Shown: in pieces, positions 37,367 to 47,152 of the stretch | How positions within the stretch are numbered: the first letter of the stretch is position 1 | Layout of the letters: each line of letters begins with the position of its first letter | Source of the DNA: JAEUKH01 sp964447205 | GTDB lineage: Bacteria > Myxococcota_A > Polyangia > Polyangiales > Ga0077539 | Assembly: GCA_964447205.1 (NCBI GenBank) | Contig: CAYUSB010000007.1 | Location: 152,989 to 216,988 of the forward strand | Reading direction: 5' to 3' | DNA length: 64,000 nt | Program-made: the position numbers and the translations under genes | Notes under the pieces: generated by a model | Told to the model about the DNA's origin: nothing | The model's input: the letters and a program-made list of their open reading frames with translations, nothing else | The model's database searches: none

Positions 37367-40300
37367 TTACGGCGACCAGAAGAGGTCGACCCCCCAGCGG
37401 TTGGACGGGGTCCCCCAGGTGGCCGAACCCGTGATCGACTCGGTGATGGCGTACTCCAGGAGCAGGCGAAACTCCTCGGCCAGGGCGGAGGTGGTCTGCC
37501 CGACGCCGGCCGAGGCGGCCCCGTAGGTGGCCTGGAGGTAGATCCGCGGGGACAGGTTGACCCCCGCCCCGTAGCGGCCCCGGTTGGCCCCCGAGCCCGG
37601 CTCCACGATGAGGGTGGGCAGGAAGTTGAACTCCCGCGACAGGGAGCTCGTAAAGGCCCCCAGGGTGAGCCCCGTGAGGAGCGACCCGACAGCAGCCCCG
37701 GCCTGGCTCGCGAGGTCGCTCTGGCCCGTAGAAGCCGTCCCCTGGCTGCGGCCCACGACGATCATGGCCAGCACCTCGGCCTGGCTCGCCGCGGGGTAAC
37801 GCTCGGCCCGGAAGACCACCGTCGGAGATTGAAACCGCCCGGTCACCGTGAGGTCGATGCGGCCCGCGGTCGGAGAGTCGTAATGGGCCGCGATGTTGAG
37901 CTCGGGGTTGAACACCACGTTGCCGTCGAGGGACACCCGCATCCGCTCGAAGTCGAAGCGTTTGCCAAAGATCGAGAACCAGCTCTGGGTGCTCGCCAGC
38001 TCGATCACACCCGAGATGGCGTTGCCCGCCCGGTCGCGCACGAAGGTGCCCCGGGCCGTGGCGGCCAGCGCAAAGTCGCTGCGGCGCAGCCAGACGGGGG
38101 TGTGGGTCTGGTAGTGGATGCGCACGGCGTAGGCCCCGCCGAGTTGGGGGGCCGCCAGGGTCGTGCGGCCGAAGATGAAGATGTCGGGGTCGGGGTCGAG
38201 GGGCTGCAGGTCGCGGGGAGGCTGCTCCTGCACGAGGACCCGGGCGGTGTCGACGTCGACGGTCCCTTCGGTGGCGTCGCTGCGGATCGTGAGGCCCACC
38301 CGCACCACCCCGTGGAGCCAGCCCCAGGTGTTTCCCGCGCTCACGACGGGCAGGTCGGTGGCCTGTCCGCGGAGCTGCACCCGGGCCAGGACGTCGTCGG
38401 CGAGTTGGGCGCTGCCGGTGAGGTCCATCCGGCCGCGGCCCATGGCGAAGTTGGCCCGCTCGATGCGAATCTCCGGGCCGTCGGCCACCACCGCGAAATC
38501 GAGGTTGCGCACCGGCTCGCCGACGGCGGTGATGGTGACCCGGCCGTCGCGCACCGCCAGGCGCCCGCGCATCACGTTGGCCTCGGCCCCCCGCCAGCGC
38601 AGATACGCCTCCAGGGTGCCCCCAAGCTCGCTCGCGTACTCCTCCGGAACAAACGGCGACAGGGTCTCCAACGAGAACCCCCGGGCGCTCATCTCGGCCT
38701 GGCCGGCCGCCATCTGCGGGCGCAGGGAGGTGATGGCCCCTTCGCCCACCAGGGGCATGGAGACGCTCACCCCGAGGGCCCCGGCCTCGACGGCCCGGGG
38801 GTTGATCGGGTCGCAGGTCGGCAACGGGCTCTGGCCCGCGGCGGCGGCGCTCAGGCCCCCCGATCCGGTCGGGCCGACGAGGGTCGCCAGCATGCACCCG
38901 CGCATCTGCCACCCCCCTCCGTTGCGGACCAGGGTGGCGTGGGCGAAGCTGTTGACCGACGGGGACTGCCGCAGGCGTCCGAGGGGGTCGCGGGTCTGGG
39001 AGCGCAACCCCCGCACGGAGATCCGGGCGTTGATGGGGCGCTGAGCGTCTTCGGTGCCGTTGACGTCCACGTCGACGGCCCCGTGCAGGCCGCGGGCCCG
39101 GGCCCAGGCCACGCGCTCCAGGTGGATGTTGTCGGTGTCGATGTCGAACCGTCGCACCCGGAGCCCGTCGGCCCCGCGGGTCTGCAGGTCGCGGAGCGAG
39201 GTGGTGACCCGCAGGTCGGCCTCGATGCGGCCCTGCTCGGGCCGGGGGAGGGCGGGCGACAACGCGCCCAGGAGGCCCAGCTGCAGGTTGACGGTCTCGA
39301 AGAGGGTCTCGCCCGGGGCGGGGGCCACGGCCCCGAAGGCCCGCACCGTGATGGGCTCCTCCAGGCCCGCGGCGGGCAACGAGGGGGTGGTGGCTTCGAG
39401 CTCGAGGTCGGTCTCCAGGCGCAGGAGGGCCCCGTGGGCGTGCAGGGTCGCCTGGACCTGCATGTCCGGGGGGACGTCCGGGGGCCGGAGGGTGGCCACG
39501 CTCCCGTCGGCCGTGCGGTATGGGAAGGTGCGCAGGGGCCAGTCGGCCCGGCGTAGGGGACCGAAGGCCAGGGTGGCGTCGAGGGGGGTGGCTTCGAGCA
39601 GGCTCCGGGTCGCCGCGGAGACCACCGGGCTCGGGCGGGACAGGTCGCCCGCGAGGGCCCCGAGGGCGCGCATCCACGGCCCTCCGAGGGAGCCCGACAG
39701 GGCCAGGAGGGAGGCGCTCAGGAGGGGGGTCTCGCCCGCGCAGTCGTCGGGGGGGGCCACCTCGGCCTCGCCCCGGTCGGGCCCGAGGCCCACCCGCAGG
39801 GTCAGGGGCGGCGAGTCGACCCGAGGGCCTTCGAGCTGGGTGCAGACCACGGCCCGCAGGTGCATGGGCACGACGGCGGGGCTCATCCGCCTGCGTTGTC
39901 CGAAGCCTACATTGATCCCGACGGTGGCCTCGCGCCCCTCGACCGAGGCCCGCACCCGCACGGGCCCGTCGGCCGTCTCGCGGTCGACCAGCACCCCGGC
40001 GTCGAGGCGCCCCTGGAGGGCGATCCCTGTGGGGACAAACTCCCGGAAGGCCCCGAGGTCGATGTGGGCCACGGTGAGCCGGGCGTCGTCGAGGCCGTCG
40101 TACCACCCGCGGAGGTTGGAGAGGGAGCGGGGAGGGCGGGCCCCGAGCTCCAGGTCGATCCGGGCGGTGCCCCCCGCGGACGCGACGCCTCGGGGCATCC
40201 GAATGCCGGCCCGCAGCCGGAGCTGGTTGGACCTGCTCGGGCGTTGGGCGTCGCGTTCGAGGGAGACGGTGGCTTCCAGGTCTTCGAGCCGCCCGAGGCT

Positions 40301-42307
40301 GCCGTGGTGCAGGGCCAGGGTGCCTCCGCTGGCGGCGGGGCGGCGGGGGTCGAGGCGGAGGCTTCCGTCGAGCTGACCGGCGACGCCCAGGGGGCCCACG
40401 ATGGGGCCGAGCCAGGCGAGGTCGAAATGCGAGAGGGTCACGTCGAAGGAGCCGCGCCGCAGGCCCAGGGCCACCGTGCCTTGATGCGGCGTACGGAGAT
40501 GCACCCGGGCCACCGTCCCGAGGAGTCCCTGGGATCCGGTCGATCCCCGCGGCAGGTCGACCGACCCGGTGACCGTGCTCTGGGCCCCGCGGAGGGAGAC
40601 CTGGGCGTGGGTGAGATCGACGCGCAGCCGGGCCGGATCGCGCAGGTGCACCGCCGCCCGCAGGTCGACCGCGGAGCGACCGGAGACCGTGCCCGGGGCC
40701 AACGGGGGCAGCGGGGCCGTCAGACCCGCCCCGCTGACATGCACCTGGGCCACCAGGGTGTCGTGCGGATTGCCCGTGACGGTGGTGTTGACATCGAAGG
40801 GCCCGAGACCTCCGGGCACGAAGAGGCCCCGCACCTGGCCCGACACGTCGACTGCCCCGAAGGGATCCTCCTCGGTGACCCGGGCCCGCACGTTGCCGGA
40901 CCCCACCCGAATCCCGGCCACCTGGAGGTTGGACACCGTGGCCCCGAGCTCGGCCCGGATCCGACCGTCGAGGGCGTCTCCGCGGGCCGTCATCCGAATG
41001 CGCCCATGCACGCGACGACGGACCCAGGGGATGTCCGCGAGGTCGGGGGAGTCGAGCTCGACCTCGGCGTGAAAGGTGGGGGCGGCGTGGGACAGGTCGA
41101 AGGTGCCTCGGGCCGTAAGATCGAGGTCGGGGACCTGGAGGCTGTCAAGGCGAATCCGCTGCCCCGTCACGTGGGCCTCGGCCCGCAGCGGGGGGACGGG
41201 CACCCCGGCCACCTCGCCCTCCAACCGCGAGGCGTCGAGCACGAGGCGTTGGGTGTCCCCCTCCTGCCATCGGTCGAGGATCACCACGCCCCCGAGGCGA
41301 CCGGGCGGGAGCCACGGGGCGATCGGCTGAAACATCAGCGTGTGCAGGGCCAGCTCGATCCGTTGGTGCTGCGGCCCGATGGCTGCGTGGAGGTCGGCCC
41401 GCTGGCCCCCGACGACCACGGTGCCGGTGACCTCCCACTCGCCCCCGAGGGTCCCCTCGGCGTGGACGCGCGCGAACTGGACCTCCGCGGGAAGCGACAT
41501 GGTTGGGGGCAAGCGCAGAGCCCGGTCGAGGGCCCCGGGGGGCACGATGCAGTTCTCGAAGGTGGTCGCGATGTGGCCCTCCCGGTCGCTGCGGGCGTTG
41601 ACCCCGCATCGCAGGGTATCCCCGACGATGGACAGACGGGCGTCGAGGCGCCCTGGGGGGAAGGTCGACACCCGCCCGCTTCCCGCCACCCGGTGGGGCC
41701 CCAGGTCGCGAGGGGTGACCTCGATCCGCAGGGCGTGTACGTCGGCGCTCAGCCCCTCAGGGGTGTAGACGAGGCTGCTCTCCAGGTAGAGATCGCGCCC
41801 TCTGCCTTCGACGCCCTCCAAGGCGCTGTGGAGCCGGTCGACCTGGAGCTCGACGTGCGGGGCGAGGATCTGCAGGGTGGACGGTGGGGGCGGGGGCTCA
41901 TTGGGGTCGAGGGGGGCTTCGGGGGGCAGGGCCGGGACGCGGATCCAGGCCGTGGCGGCGTGCACCCGGATGTCAGGCAGGGCCGTCCCGTGAAGGAGGG
42001 CGGGGACAATGCGCCAGGCGTGGCGGAGCTCGACGGTGGCCCCTTCGACGACGGGGTCGCCGCGGTGGTCGTGCCAGGACAGGCCCGAGATACGCACCAG
42101 GCCCGGACCGAAGGCGTCGATGCGCGAAAAGCGTACGGTCCCCGGGGCGAGGACCACGGCCTCGCGGGCGACCTCGCCGAGGGCGAGGCGGCCCACCCGA
42201 GTGGGCAGGTGGAGCACGAGGGAGACCACGCACAGCACGAGGGTCCCGAGGAGGCGCAGGACGAACCCCAGGGCGGAGCCCAGGACCGGGGTGATCCGAC
42301 CTTGCAT
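37367..42307 (-). CDS. tamB: Translocation and assembly module protein TamB
   Basis: A 1646-residue AsmA/TamB-type protein thought to bridge inner and outer membranes as a long beta-taco lipid or protein conduit. One N-terminal transmembrane helix (LGFVLRLLGTLVLCVVSLVL) anchors it. Over 1500 residues of amphipathic beta repeats follow. The C-terminal TamB (DUF490) domain is clear: GVIELASTQSWFSIFGKRFD, VVFNPELNIAAHYDS, GRFQSPTVVFRAERYPA and EVLAMIVVGRSQG. It ends in a barrel-like VDLFWSP terminus. The ATG (complement of 42305-42307) overlaps the tamA stop (TGATG), so translation is coupled. Very long antisense ORFs here are shadows. Confidence 0.93.
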   Translation of the reverse strand: MQGRITPVLGSALGFVLRLLGTLVLCVVSLVLHLPTRVGRLALGEVAREAVVLAPGTVRFSRIDAFGPGLVRISGLSWHDHRGDPVVEGATVELRHAWRIVPALLHGTALPDIRVHAATAWIRVPALPPEAPLDPNEPPPPPSTLQILAPHVELQVDRLHSALEGVEGRGRDLYLESSLVYTPEGLSADVHALRIEVTPRDLGPHRVAGSGRVSTFPPGRLDARLSIVGDTLRCGVNARSDREGHIATTFENCIVPPGALDRALRLPPTMSLPAEVQFARVHAEGTLGGEWEVTGTVVVGGQRADLHAAIGPQHQRIELALHTLMFQPIAPWLPPGRLGGVVILDRWQEGDTQRLVLDASRLEGEVAGVPVPPLRAEAHVTGQRIRLDSLQVPDLDLTARGTFDLSHAAPTFHAEVELDSPDLADIPWVRRRVHGRIRMTARGDALDGRIRAELGATVSNLQVAGIRVGSGNVRARVTEEDPFGAVDVSGQVRGLFVPGGLGPFDVNTTVTGNPHDTLVAQVHVSGAGLTAPLPPLAPGTVSGRSAVDLRAAVHLRDPARLRVDLTHAQVSLRGAQSTVTGSVDLPRGSTGSQGLLGTVARVHLRTPHQGTVALGLRRGSFDVTLSHFDLAWLGPIVGPLGVAGQLDGSLRLDPRRPAASGGTLALHHGSLGRLEDLEATVSLERDAQRPSRSNQLRLRAGIRMPRGVASAGGTARIDLELGARPPRSLSNLRGWYDGLDDARLTVAHIDLGAFREFVPTGIALQGRLDAGVLVDRETADGPVRVRASVEGREATVGINVGFGQRRRMSPAVVPMHLRAVVCTQLEGPRVDSPPLTLRVGLGPDRGEAEVAPPDDCAGETPLLSASLLALSGSLGGPWMRALGALAGDLSRPSPVVSAATRSLLEATPLDATLAFGPLRRADWPLRTFPYRTADGSVATLRPPDVPPDMQVQATLHAHGALLRLETDLELEATTPSLPAAGLEEPITVRAFGAVAPAPGETLFETVNLQLGLLGALSPALPRPEQGRIEADLRVTTSLRDLQTRGADGLRVRRFDIDTDNIHLERVAWARARGLHGAVDVDVNGTEDAQRPINARISVRGLRSQTRDPLGRLRQSPSVNSFAHATLVRNGGGWQMRGCMLATLVGPTGSGGLSAAAAGQSPLPTCDPINPRAVEAGALGVSVSMPLVGEGAITSLRPQMAAGQAEMSARGFSLETLSPFVPEEYASELGGTLEAYLRWRGAEANVMRGRLAVRDGRVTITAVGEPVRNLDFAVVADGPEIRIERANFAMGRGRMDLTGSAQLADDVLARVQLRGQATDLPVVSAGNTWGWLHGVVRVGLTIRSDATEGTVDVDTARVLVQEQPPRDLQPLDPDPDIFIFGRTTLAAPQLGGAYAVRIHYQTHTPVWLRRSDFALAATARGTFVRDRAGNAISGVIELASTQSWFSIFGKRFDFERMRVSLDGNVVFNPELNIAAHYDSPTAGRIDLTVTGRFQSPTVVFRAERYPAASQAEVLAMIVVGRSQGTASTGQSDLASQAGAAVGSLLTGLTLGAFTSSLSREFNFLPTLIVEPGSGANRGRYGAGVNLSPRIYLQATYGAASAGVGQTTSALAEEFRLLLEYAITESITGSATWGTPSNRWGVDLFWSP

Positions 42308-44712
42308 CAGTAGGCCTCGCCGATGGAGATGTGGAGGGTGGCGGGGATCGACTCGAAGGTGAGGAAGTCGCAGCGGGGCGTGGTGAAGAGGTAGTACGCG
42401 GGGATGCGGGAGTTGACGGTGTTGTTCTGCACGACCCGCTCGTGGTCGGTCCGGCGGCAGAGGAGGTCGTCGAGGCGGACGCCGATGTCGAGGCGCAGGG
42501 GGCCCACGGGCGTGAGATAACGTACGCCGAGCCCGATGGAAGGGTGGGGCCGGGCGAAGAGGGGGCTCTCGCCGTCGGACCAGAGGTGCTCGAGGAGGCC
42601 CCGGGGGGGCGGAACGGCCGGGGTGGGCCGTTCCCCGCACGCCGAGTCGACGGGCCCCGTGGCGGTGACGGCCCCGCAGGCGGTGGCCCCCCGGGCATCG
42701 GCGAAGGGTGTGGCGTCGACCCCGACCACGTTGCTCATGTCGAAGAATGCCACGAGGCCGAAGTTGCTCGGCTGCCAGCGGACCTCGACGGAGGCCTCCC
42801 ACATGGCCGTGCCCCCGAGGGCCAGGACCCGGGCCGGAACATCCTGTCCGACGGTGTTTCCCTCGCTGTCGGTGATGGGCTCGGCCACGGTGCCGAGGGT
42901 GCCGACCCGGTTGAAATTGTAGCCGCGGTTGGACTGCGACCCGCCCGAGAAGAAGCGGAGCTCGGGGGGCACGGGCCAGTACCATCTCCCGTCCTGGAAA
43001 CGTGAGCCGCCGACGGCGGCCCCGACGCTGCCTCGGAAGGCCAGGACCGTGTTGCGGCTCAGGGAGTGAAAGCTCCGGGCGTCGACCGTGCCTCGGAGGA
43101 AGGTGTACTCCGACAGGGGGTTTCGCACGCTCTCGGCGAGGTTGGCCGTGACGAACCAGCCGCGGGTGGGGCGGGTGCGGCTGTTGCGGCGGTCCCAGCT
43201 AAACGACTGCTCCAGGTGCCCATAGAACTGATTGGCATACTGCTGGCGATAGAGCGGGTCGTTGCCGAGGGCGTCTCCGGCGGCGTCGGTGGCGGACAGG
43301 GTGTTGGGGGAGAAGATGGTGCGGGTGAAGCGCAGAAAGGCCCTGCCTGAGATGCGGGAGGAGAAGCGCCGCTCGGCCCCGAGGCCTACCCGGAAGGCGT
43401 TTCGGAAGGCGATGGTGGGGTTGATGGGGTCGGGGCCGTAGTCGTACGCGAGGTTGAGGAGCCCGGTGGTCTGGGCGAAGAGCTCGGGTTGGGCCAGCTC
43501 GGCGTGGGTCGATACGCCGGGGGTAACCTGGACGGGGGTGTCATCGGGGCGGTTGAAGAGCGACGAGAAGAAGAGCTGGGGCCGGGCTTCGAAGCGGAAC
43601 CGGCGAAACCCGCCGAAGGCGTTGCGGTGCTCGTAGCCAAACAGCAGGTGGACGTTGTTGCGGGTGTTGTCGGCCTCGAACCCGCCTCCGAGGCGCATGC
43701 GCCACAGGCGGGCGGTGGAGAGCTGGACCCGGAGGTCGACGTTGCCGTCGGCCCGGGGTTGTTCTTCGATGCGGGCGATGCCGAAGACCCCGAGGTCGAA
43801 CAGGGCCTGTTGGGCATTGGCGAGTTGGCGACGGGAGTAGGGGTCACCGGGTCGGATGCCGAGGGCGCTGAAGATCGGCCCCACGGGCAGGCCATTGGGG
43901 AGCTGCCCGCTCGTGATGGCCTCCTCGCGGGGCGTGACGAAGAGCCCGATGCTCCCGAAGCGGCTTCGTGGCCCGGGGCGGATGGTGTACTCCAGCCAGG
44001 CCCGGTGTTGGGTGGGGTCGACCACGGCGCGGGGCACGACCACCGCGGCGGCATACCCGGCGTCGCGCACGAGGTCGAGCACGAGGGAGCGATCGTGTTC
44101 AAACTCGTCCTCGTCGAAGCGCGACCCGGGCAGCAGGGTGAGCCCGTTGTGGATGGTGCGGCAGACCCGCGGGGGCAGCCGTGGGGTGTCGGCCACCTCG
44201 CAGCCGCGGACCCGCAGGTCGGCGACGTGGGTGGGACGGCCCTCGGTGATCTGGACCTCGATGTCGATCTGGCGCCCGTCGGCGTGGTGGGTGGGCGCGG
44301 CGGCCTGGGCGTCGTAGAAGCCTCGAGCCTGGTAGTACCGCTGGATGCGCTGCCGATCGCGGGCGAGGGCGGCCTCGTCGAAGTACTCGGGCTCGACCCA
44401 CCACCAGCGCCACCAGCGCATCCAGCGCGGGCGCTGGAGCGGAAACCGCGGGGTCTCCCGGGTGGCGAGCCGCGACCGCATCGCCGAGGCGTCAATCTGC
44501 CGGACCCCCCCGAAGCGGAGTTCGCGTACCATGAATCGGTCCGGCGCGATGCGCGCAGGGCACCCCGAGATGATCGCGGCGATCAGCAACCACCCCAGCA
44601 GAAGGCAGATCCCACCCCGCTGCGGGTGCGTGTTGGTGTCACGGCGACGCCGTCCCGCGGGAACACAGCGGGCGGTCGCGTTGTTGCCCGGATGGCACGA
44701 GAGGGGCCGCAT
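42307..44712 (-). CDS. BamA/TamA-family (Omp85) outer-membrane protein with a lipobox (TamL-like)
   Basis: An 801-residue Omp85 protein translated just ahead of tamB. POTRA-like domains occupy about residues 60-330 (MVRELRFGGVRQID, VADLRVRGCEV, FGSIGLFVTP, ALFDLGVFGIARI). A 16-strand barrel domain follows, with the surface-loop RGY motif in SNRGYNFNRVG and a C-terminal strand ending HISIGEAY. The N-terminus is unusual: a long basic n-region (RRRRDTNTH), then CLLLGWLLIAAIISGC, with Cys51 in a perfect I-S-G-C lipobox. A lipidated TamA partner of TamB (TamL) is known from Bacteroidetes. The start is the ATG complementary to 44710-44712; the frame extends far upstream, but antisense to the Rieske and cytochrome genes. 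Confidence 0.9.
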   Translation of the reverse strand: MRPLSCHPGNNATARCVPAGRRRRDTNTHPQRGGICLLLGWLLIAAIISGCPARIAPDRFMVRELRFGGVRQIDASAMRSRLATRETPRFPLQRPRWMRWWRWWWVEPEYFDEAALARDRQRIQRYYQARGFYDAQAAAPTHHADGRQIDIEVQITEGRPTHVADLRVRGCEVADTPRLPPRVCRTIHNGLTLLPGSRFDEDEFEHDRSLVLDLVRDAGYAAAVVVPRAVVDPTQHRAWLEYTIRPGPRSRFGSIGLFVTPREEAITSGQLPNGLPVGPIFSALGIRPGDPYSRRQLANAQQALFDLGVFGIARIEEQPRADGNVDLRVQLSTARLWRMRLGGGFEADNTRNNVHLLFGYEHRNAFGGFRRFRFEARPQLFFSSLFNRPDDTPVQVTPGVSTHAELAQPELFAQTTGLLNLAYDYGPDPINPTIAFRNAFRVGLGAERRFSSRISGRAFLRFTRTIFSPNTLSATDAAGDALGNDPLYRQQYANQFYGHLEQSFSWDRRNSRTRPTRGWFVTANLAESVRNPLSEYTFLRGTVDARSFHSLSRNTVLAFRGSVGAAVGGSRFQDGRWYWPVPPELRFFSGGSQSNRGYNFNRVGTLGTVAEPITDSEGNTVGQDVPARVLALGGTAMWEASVEVRWQPSNFGLVAFFDMSNVVGVDATPFADARGATACGAVTATGPVDSACGERPTPAVPPPRGLLEHLWSDGESPLFARPHPSIGLGVRYLTPVGPLRLDIGVRLDDLLCRRTDHERVVQNNTVNSRIPAYYLFTTPRCDFLTFESIPATLHISIGEAY

Positions 44713-44776
44713 CGGAGGGCGCAACGTAACGCATAACGGCCTCAAGCAAACTCCAGACTCTGTAAGGCGAGTGACG

Positions 44777-45307
44777 ATGGACAGACGACGCGCGACGTTG
44801 ACGGTGATCGGGGCGGGGGCGGGACTGGGGACGGCCGCCCTGGCAGGGGTCCCGGTGGCCGGGCTGGTGGCCTCGTCCGGAAGGCCTTCGGGCGGAGGGG
44901 CCACGGGGGGGGCGGACCGGGAGGGGTGGTTCCGGGTGGCCCCGTGGGAGGCCGTGCGGGTGGGGGTTCCGTTGTTGGTGACGGTGCGGGGCGACGAGGT
45001 CGACGCGTGGGCCGTGACGGCCGACCGACGGCTCGGGTCGGTGTGGCTCGTACGCGACGGGGAGGGGGCCGGCACCCTCCGGGCCTTGAGCGCCGAGTGT
45101 CCCCACGTGGGCTGCCAGATCGAGCGGAGCCCCGAGGGTTTTCGTTGCCCCTGCCACGTCTCGCGCTTCGACCCCCAGGGCAGGGCCCTGTCGGGGGCCG
45201 CCCCGCGGGGCATGGACCCCCTCGATGTCCGGGTCGAAGACGGCGCGGTCTGGGTGCGCTTCGTGCGCTTCCGCCCTGGGGTGGCCGCTCGCGAGCCCCA
45301 GGTGTAG
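44777..45307 (+). CDS. Rieske [2Fe-2S] protein of a bc-type complex
   Basis: A 176-residue Rieske iron-sulfur protein. Cluster ligands are Cys108 and His110 (CPHVGC) and Cys124 and His127 (CPCHVS), with the extra Cys113/Cys126 pair expected to form the stabilising disulfide. The N-terminus (MDRRRATLTVIGAGAGLG and a hydrophobic stretch) looks like a Tat-type signal anchor, though only RR is conserved. It passes electrons from quinol at cytochrome b to cytochrome c. The ATG at 44777 follows AAGGCGAG; an in-frame GTG lies two codons upstream. The cytochrome b/c fusion starts 5 bases after the stop, so the two form an operon. It is divergent from tamA. Confidence 0.92.
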   Translation: MDRRRATLTVIGAGAGLGTAALAGVPVAGLVASSGRPSGGGATGGADREGWFRVAPWEAVRVGVPLLVTVRGDEVDAWAVTADRRLGSVWLVRDGEGAGTLRALSAECPHVGCQIERSPEGFRCPCHVSRFDPQGRALSGAAPRGMDPLDVRVEDGAVWVRFVRFRPGVAAREPQV

Positions 45308-45312
45308 CCGCC

Positions 45313-47043
45313 ATGAAGACCCTCTACGCCTGGATCGAATCGCGTACGGGCCTGCCCGGGGCCCTCCTGCGCGCCGCCGACGTGACCCTCCACGACGGTC
45401 CGCGGTGGCGCTACGCCGTGGCCTTCGCCCTGGGGGTCCTCCTGGCCGTCCTCGGGCTCACGGGCCTCGGACTGATGACCGTCTACGCCCCCGGGGTCCA
45501 CACCGCCTGGTCGAGCGTGTTCTACCTGCAAGAGGTCTTGCCCTGGGGCCGGCTCGTGCGGGCCATGCACTACTTCGCCGCCCACGCCACGGTGGCCCTC
45601 CTGGGGCTCCACCTGGGGCTTACGGCCCTGTCCGCGGGGTACCGTCGACCGCGCGAGGTGAGCTGGATCCTGGGTCTGCTCCTGCTCGCCCTCGTCCTGG
45701 GCTTCGTGGTCACGGGGCTTCCCCTGGCCTGGGATCAGCGGGGGTACTGGTCGTCGCGGGTCGAGACCGGCATCGTCGCGAGCCTGCCCCTGGTGGGCCC
45801 GCGGCTGCACCGGATCGTGCTCGGCGGGAGCCACTACGGGGCCCTGACCCTTACCCATTTCTACACCCTGCACGTGGCCGTGCTCCCCCTCCTGCTCAGC
45901 GCCGTGCTCTGGGGTCAGTGGGCCCTCGTACGACGCCACGGCCTCGGAGAGCCTTCGCCCCACACGACCCCGTCCCGCTGGTGGCCCGTCCAGGGGGCCC
46001 GCGACCTGGTCCTGAGCTTCGTGGTCCTGGCCGGGGTGTTCTGGATGGCCCGGCGTTGGGGGGCCCCCCTGGCGGCCCCGGCCGATCCGGCGAGTCAGTA
46101 TCCCGCGGTCCCCCTGTGGTTCTTCATGCCCCTGTCGCAGATGCTGAAGCTGGCCGGGCCGCGGGGGCAGCTCTTCGGGGCCGTGGTGATCCCGAGCCTC
46201 GTGGGGGCGTACCTCCTGGCCCTGCCGTGGCTCGATCGGGAGGCCACGGGGGTCCGGCGTGTCCTCCCACTGCTCCCGCTCGGGGCCGTGGCCCTCGGGG
46301 CGGGGGTGTTGGGCTGGCAGCTCCGGGCCACCACCCGCCGGCCGGCCTTCACGGCCCGGGTCCAGGAGGCCGAGGTCCGGGCCGGGCGGGCCCGGGTCCT
46401 GGCGCGCCAGGGGATCCCCGTGGAGGGGCCTCTGGAGCTCGTGCGCAACGACCCCCAGGTGCGGCCCCGGGAGCTGTTCGTGCAGCACTGCGGGCCGTGC
46501 CACGCCGTGCGGGGCGTGAGCGGCGAGACACAGGCCCCGCGCCTCGACGGGTTCGGGTCGCGGGGCTGGGCTCGGGCCTTCCTCGTGTGGCCCGATTCCC
46601 CGCACTTCATGGGCGGCACGGAGATCCACGACATGCCCCCGCAGGGGCGGAGGCTGCGGGAGGAGGGGCTCCGGGCCGTGTCCGAGTGGCTCCACAGCCG
46701 CGGGGCCGAGCCCGGGGAGCCCCCCGCCGACGCCGCCCTGGTCGCCCAGGGAGAGGCGATCTTCCGCCGACGCTGCACGACCTGCCACCAGGGCGAGGGC
46801 GACCAGAGCGCGAGCGAACCCGAGGATCGCGACGCCCCCAACCTCGATCGTTGGGGCTCTCGGGCGTACATCCAGTCTCAGCTCCTCAACCCCGGAGGGC
46901 CGGAGAACTACGGGCACCGCAACCACATGCCCCGCTTCGGCGACCGGCTGAGCGCGCGGGAGTTGGTCATGGTGATTGACTATGTCCGCGGCCTGCGGTC
47001 TCGCCCCCCTCCCCCCGTGGTGGAGCCTCCCCCCGGGGGGTGA
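45313..47043 (+). CDS. Cytochrome b fused to a di-heme cytochrome c
   Basis: A 576-residue membrane protein combining most of a quinol:cytochrome c reductase in one chain. Residues about 30-210 are a cytochrome b N-domain with bis-His helices (MHYFAAHATVALLGLHLG and LTHFYTLHVAVLP). Residues 230-370 resemble subunit IV, with three more helices and PLWFFMPLSQ where PEWY normally sits. The C-terminal 190 residues hold two c-type heme sites, CGPCH at 393-397 and CTTCH at 488-492, with candidate axial Met in DMPPQG and NHMPRF. With the Rieske gene just upstream, this makes a two-gene bc complex. Heme-binding His spacing looks normal. Confidence 0.9.
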   Translation: MKTLYAWIESRTGLPGALLRAADVTLHDGPRWRYAVAFALGVLLAVLGLTGLGLMTVYAPGVHTAWSSVFYLQEVLPWGRLVRAMHYFAAHATVALLGLHLGLTALSAGYRRPREVSWILGLLLLALVLGFVVTGLPLAWDQRGYWSSRVETGIVASLPLVGPRLHRIVLGGSHYGALTLTHFYTLHVAVLPLLLSAVLWGQWALVRRHGLGEPSPHTTPSRWWPVQGARDLVLSFVVLAGVFWMARRWGAPLAAPADPASQYPAVPLWFFMPLSQMLKLAGPRGQLFGAVVIPSLVGAYLLALPWLDREATGVRRVLPLLPLGAVALGAGVLGWQLRATTRRPAFTARVQEAEVRAGRARVLARQGIPVEGPLELVRNDPQVRPRELFVQHCGPCHAVRGVSGETQAPRLDGFGSRGWARAFLVWPDSPHFMGGTEIHDMPPQGRRLREEGLRAVSEWLHSRGAEPGEPPADAALVAQGEAIFRRRCTTCHQGEGDQSASEPEDRDAPNLDRWGSRAYIQSQLLNPGGPENYGHRNHMPRFGDRLSARELVMVIDYVRGLRSRPPPPVVEPPPGG

Positions 47044-47152
47044 TCGGGTATGGCTTCGAGGCGATGGGCCGAGGGCCTCGGCGACTTGACCGGGGCCCTG
47101 GTGGGCGGGTAGTGGGGGGGCGTACAGGGCTTTGGCAGACGCGAAGGACGCG

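Noticed and set aside
36005..39556. A 1183-codon + strand ORF, and similar long antisense ORFs (for example 56660-60739 and 12237-14030 on the - strand).
   Set aside because: They lie opposite genes with clear family motifs (tamB, TPR, methyltransferase) and their translations are Pro/Gly/His/Arg-rich without motifs; they arise from high GC at third codon positions.
42308..42985. An upstream extension of tamB into tamA.
   Set aside because: The extension is Arg/Pro-rich antisense-frame noise within the tamA coding region; ATG at 42307 overlaps the tamA stop and begins a proper signal anchor.
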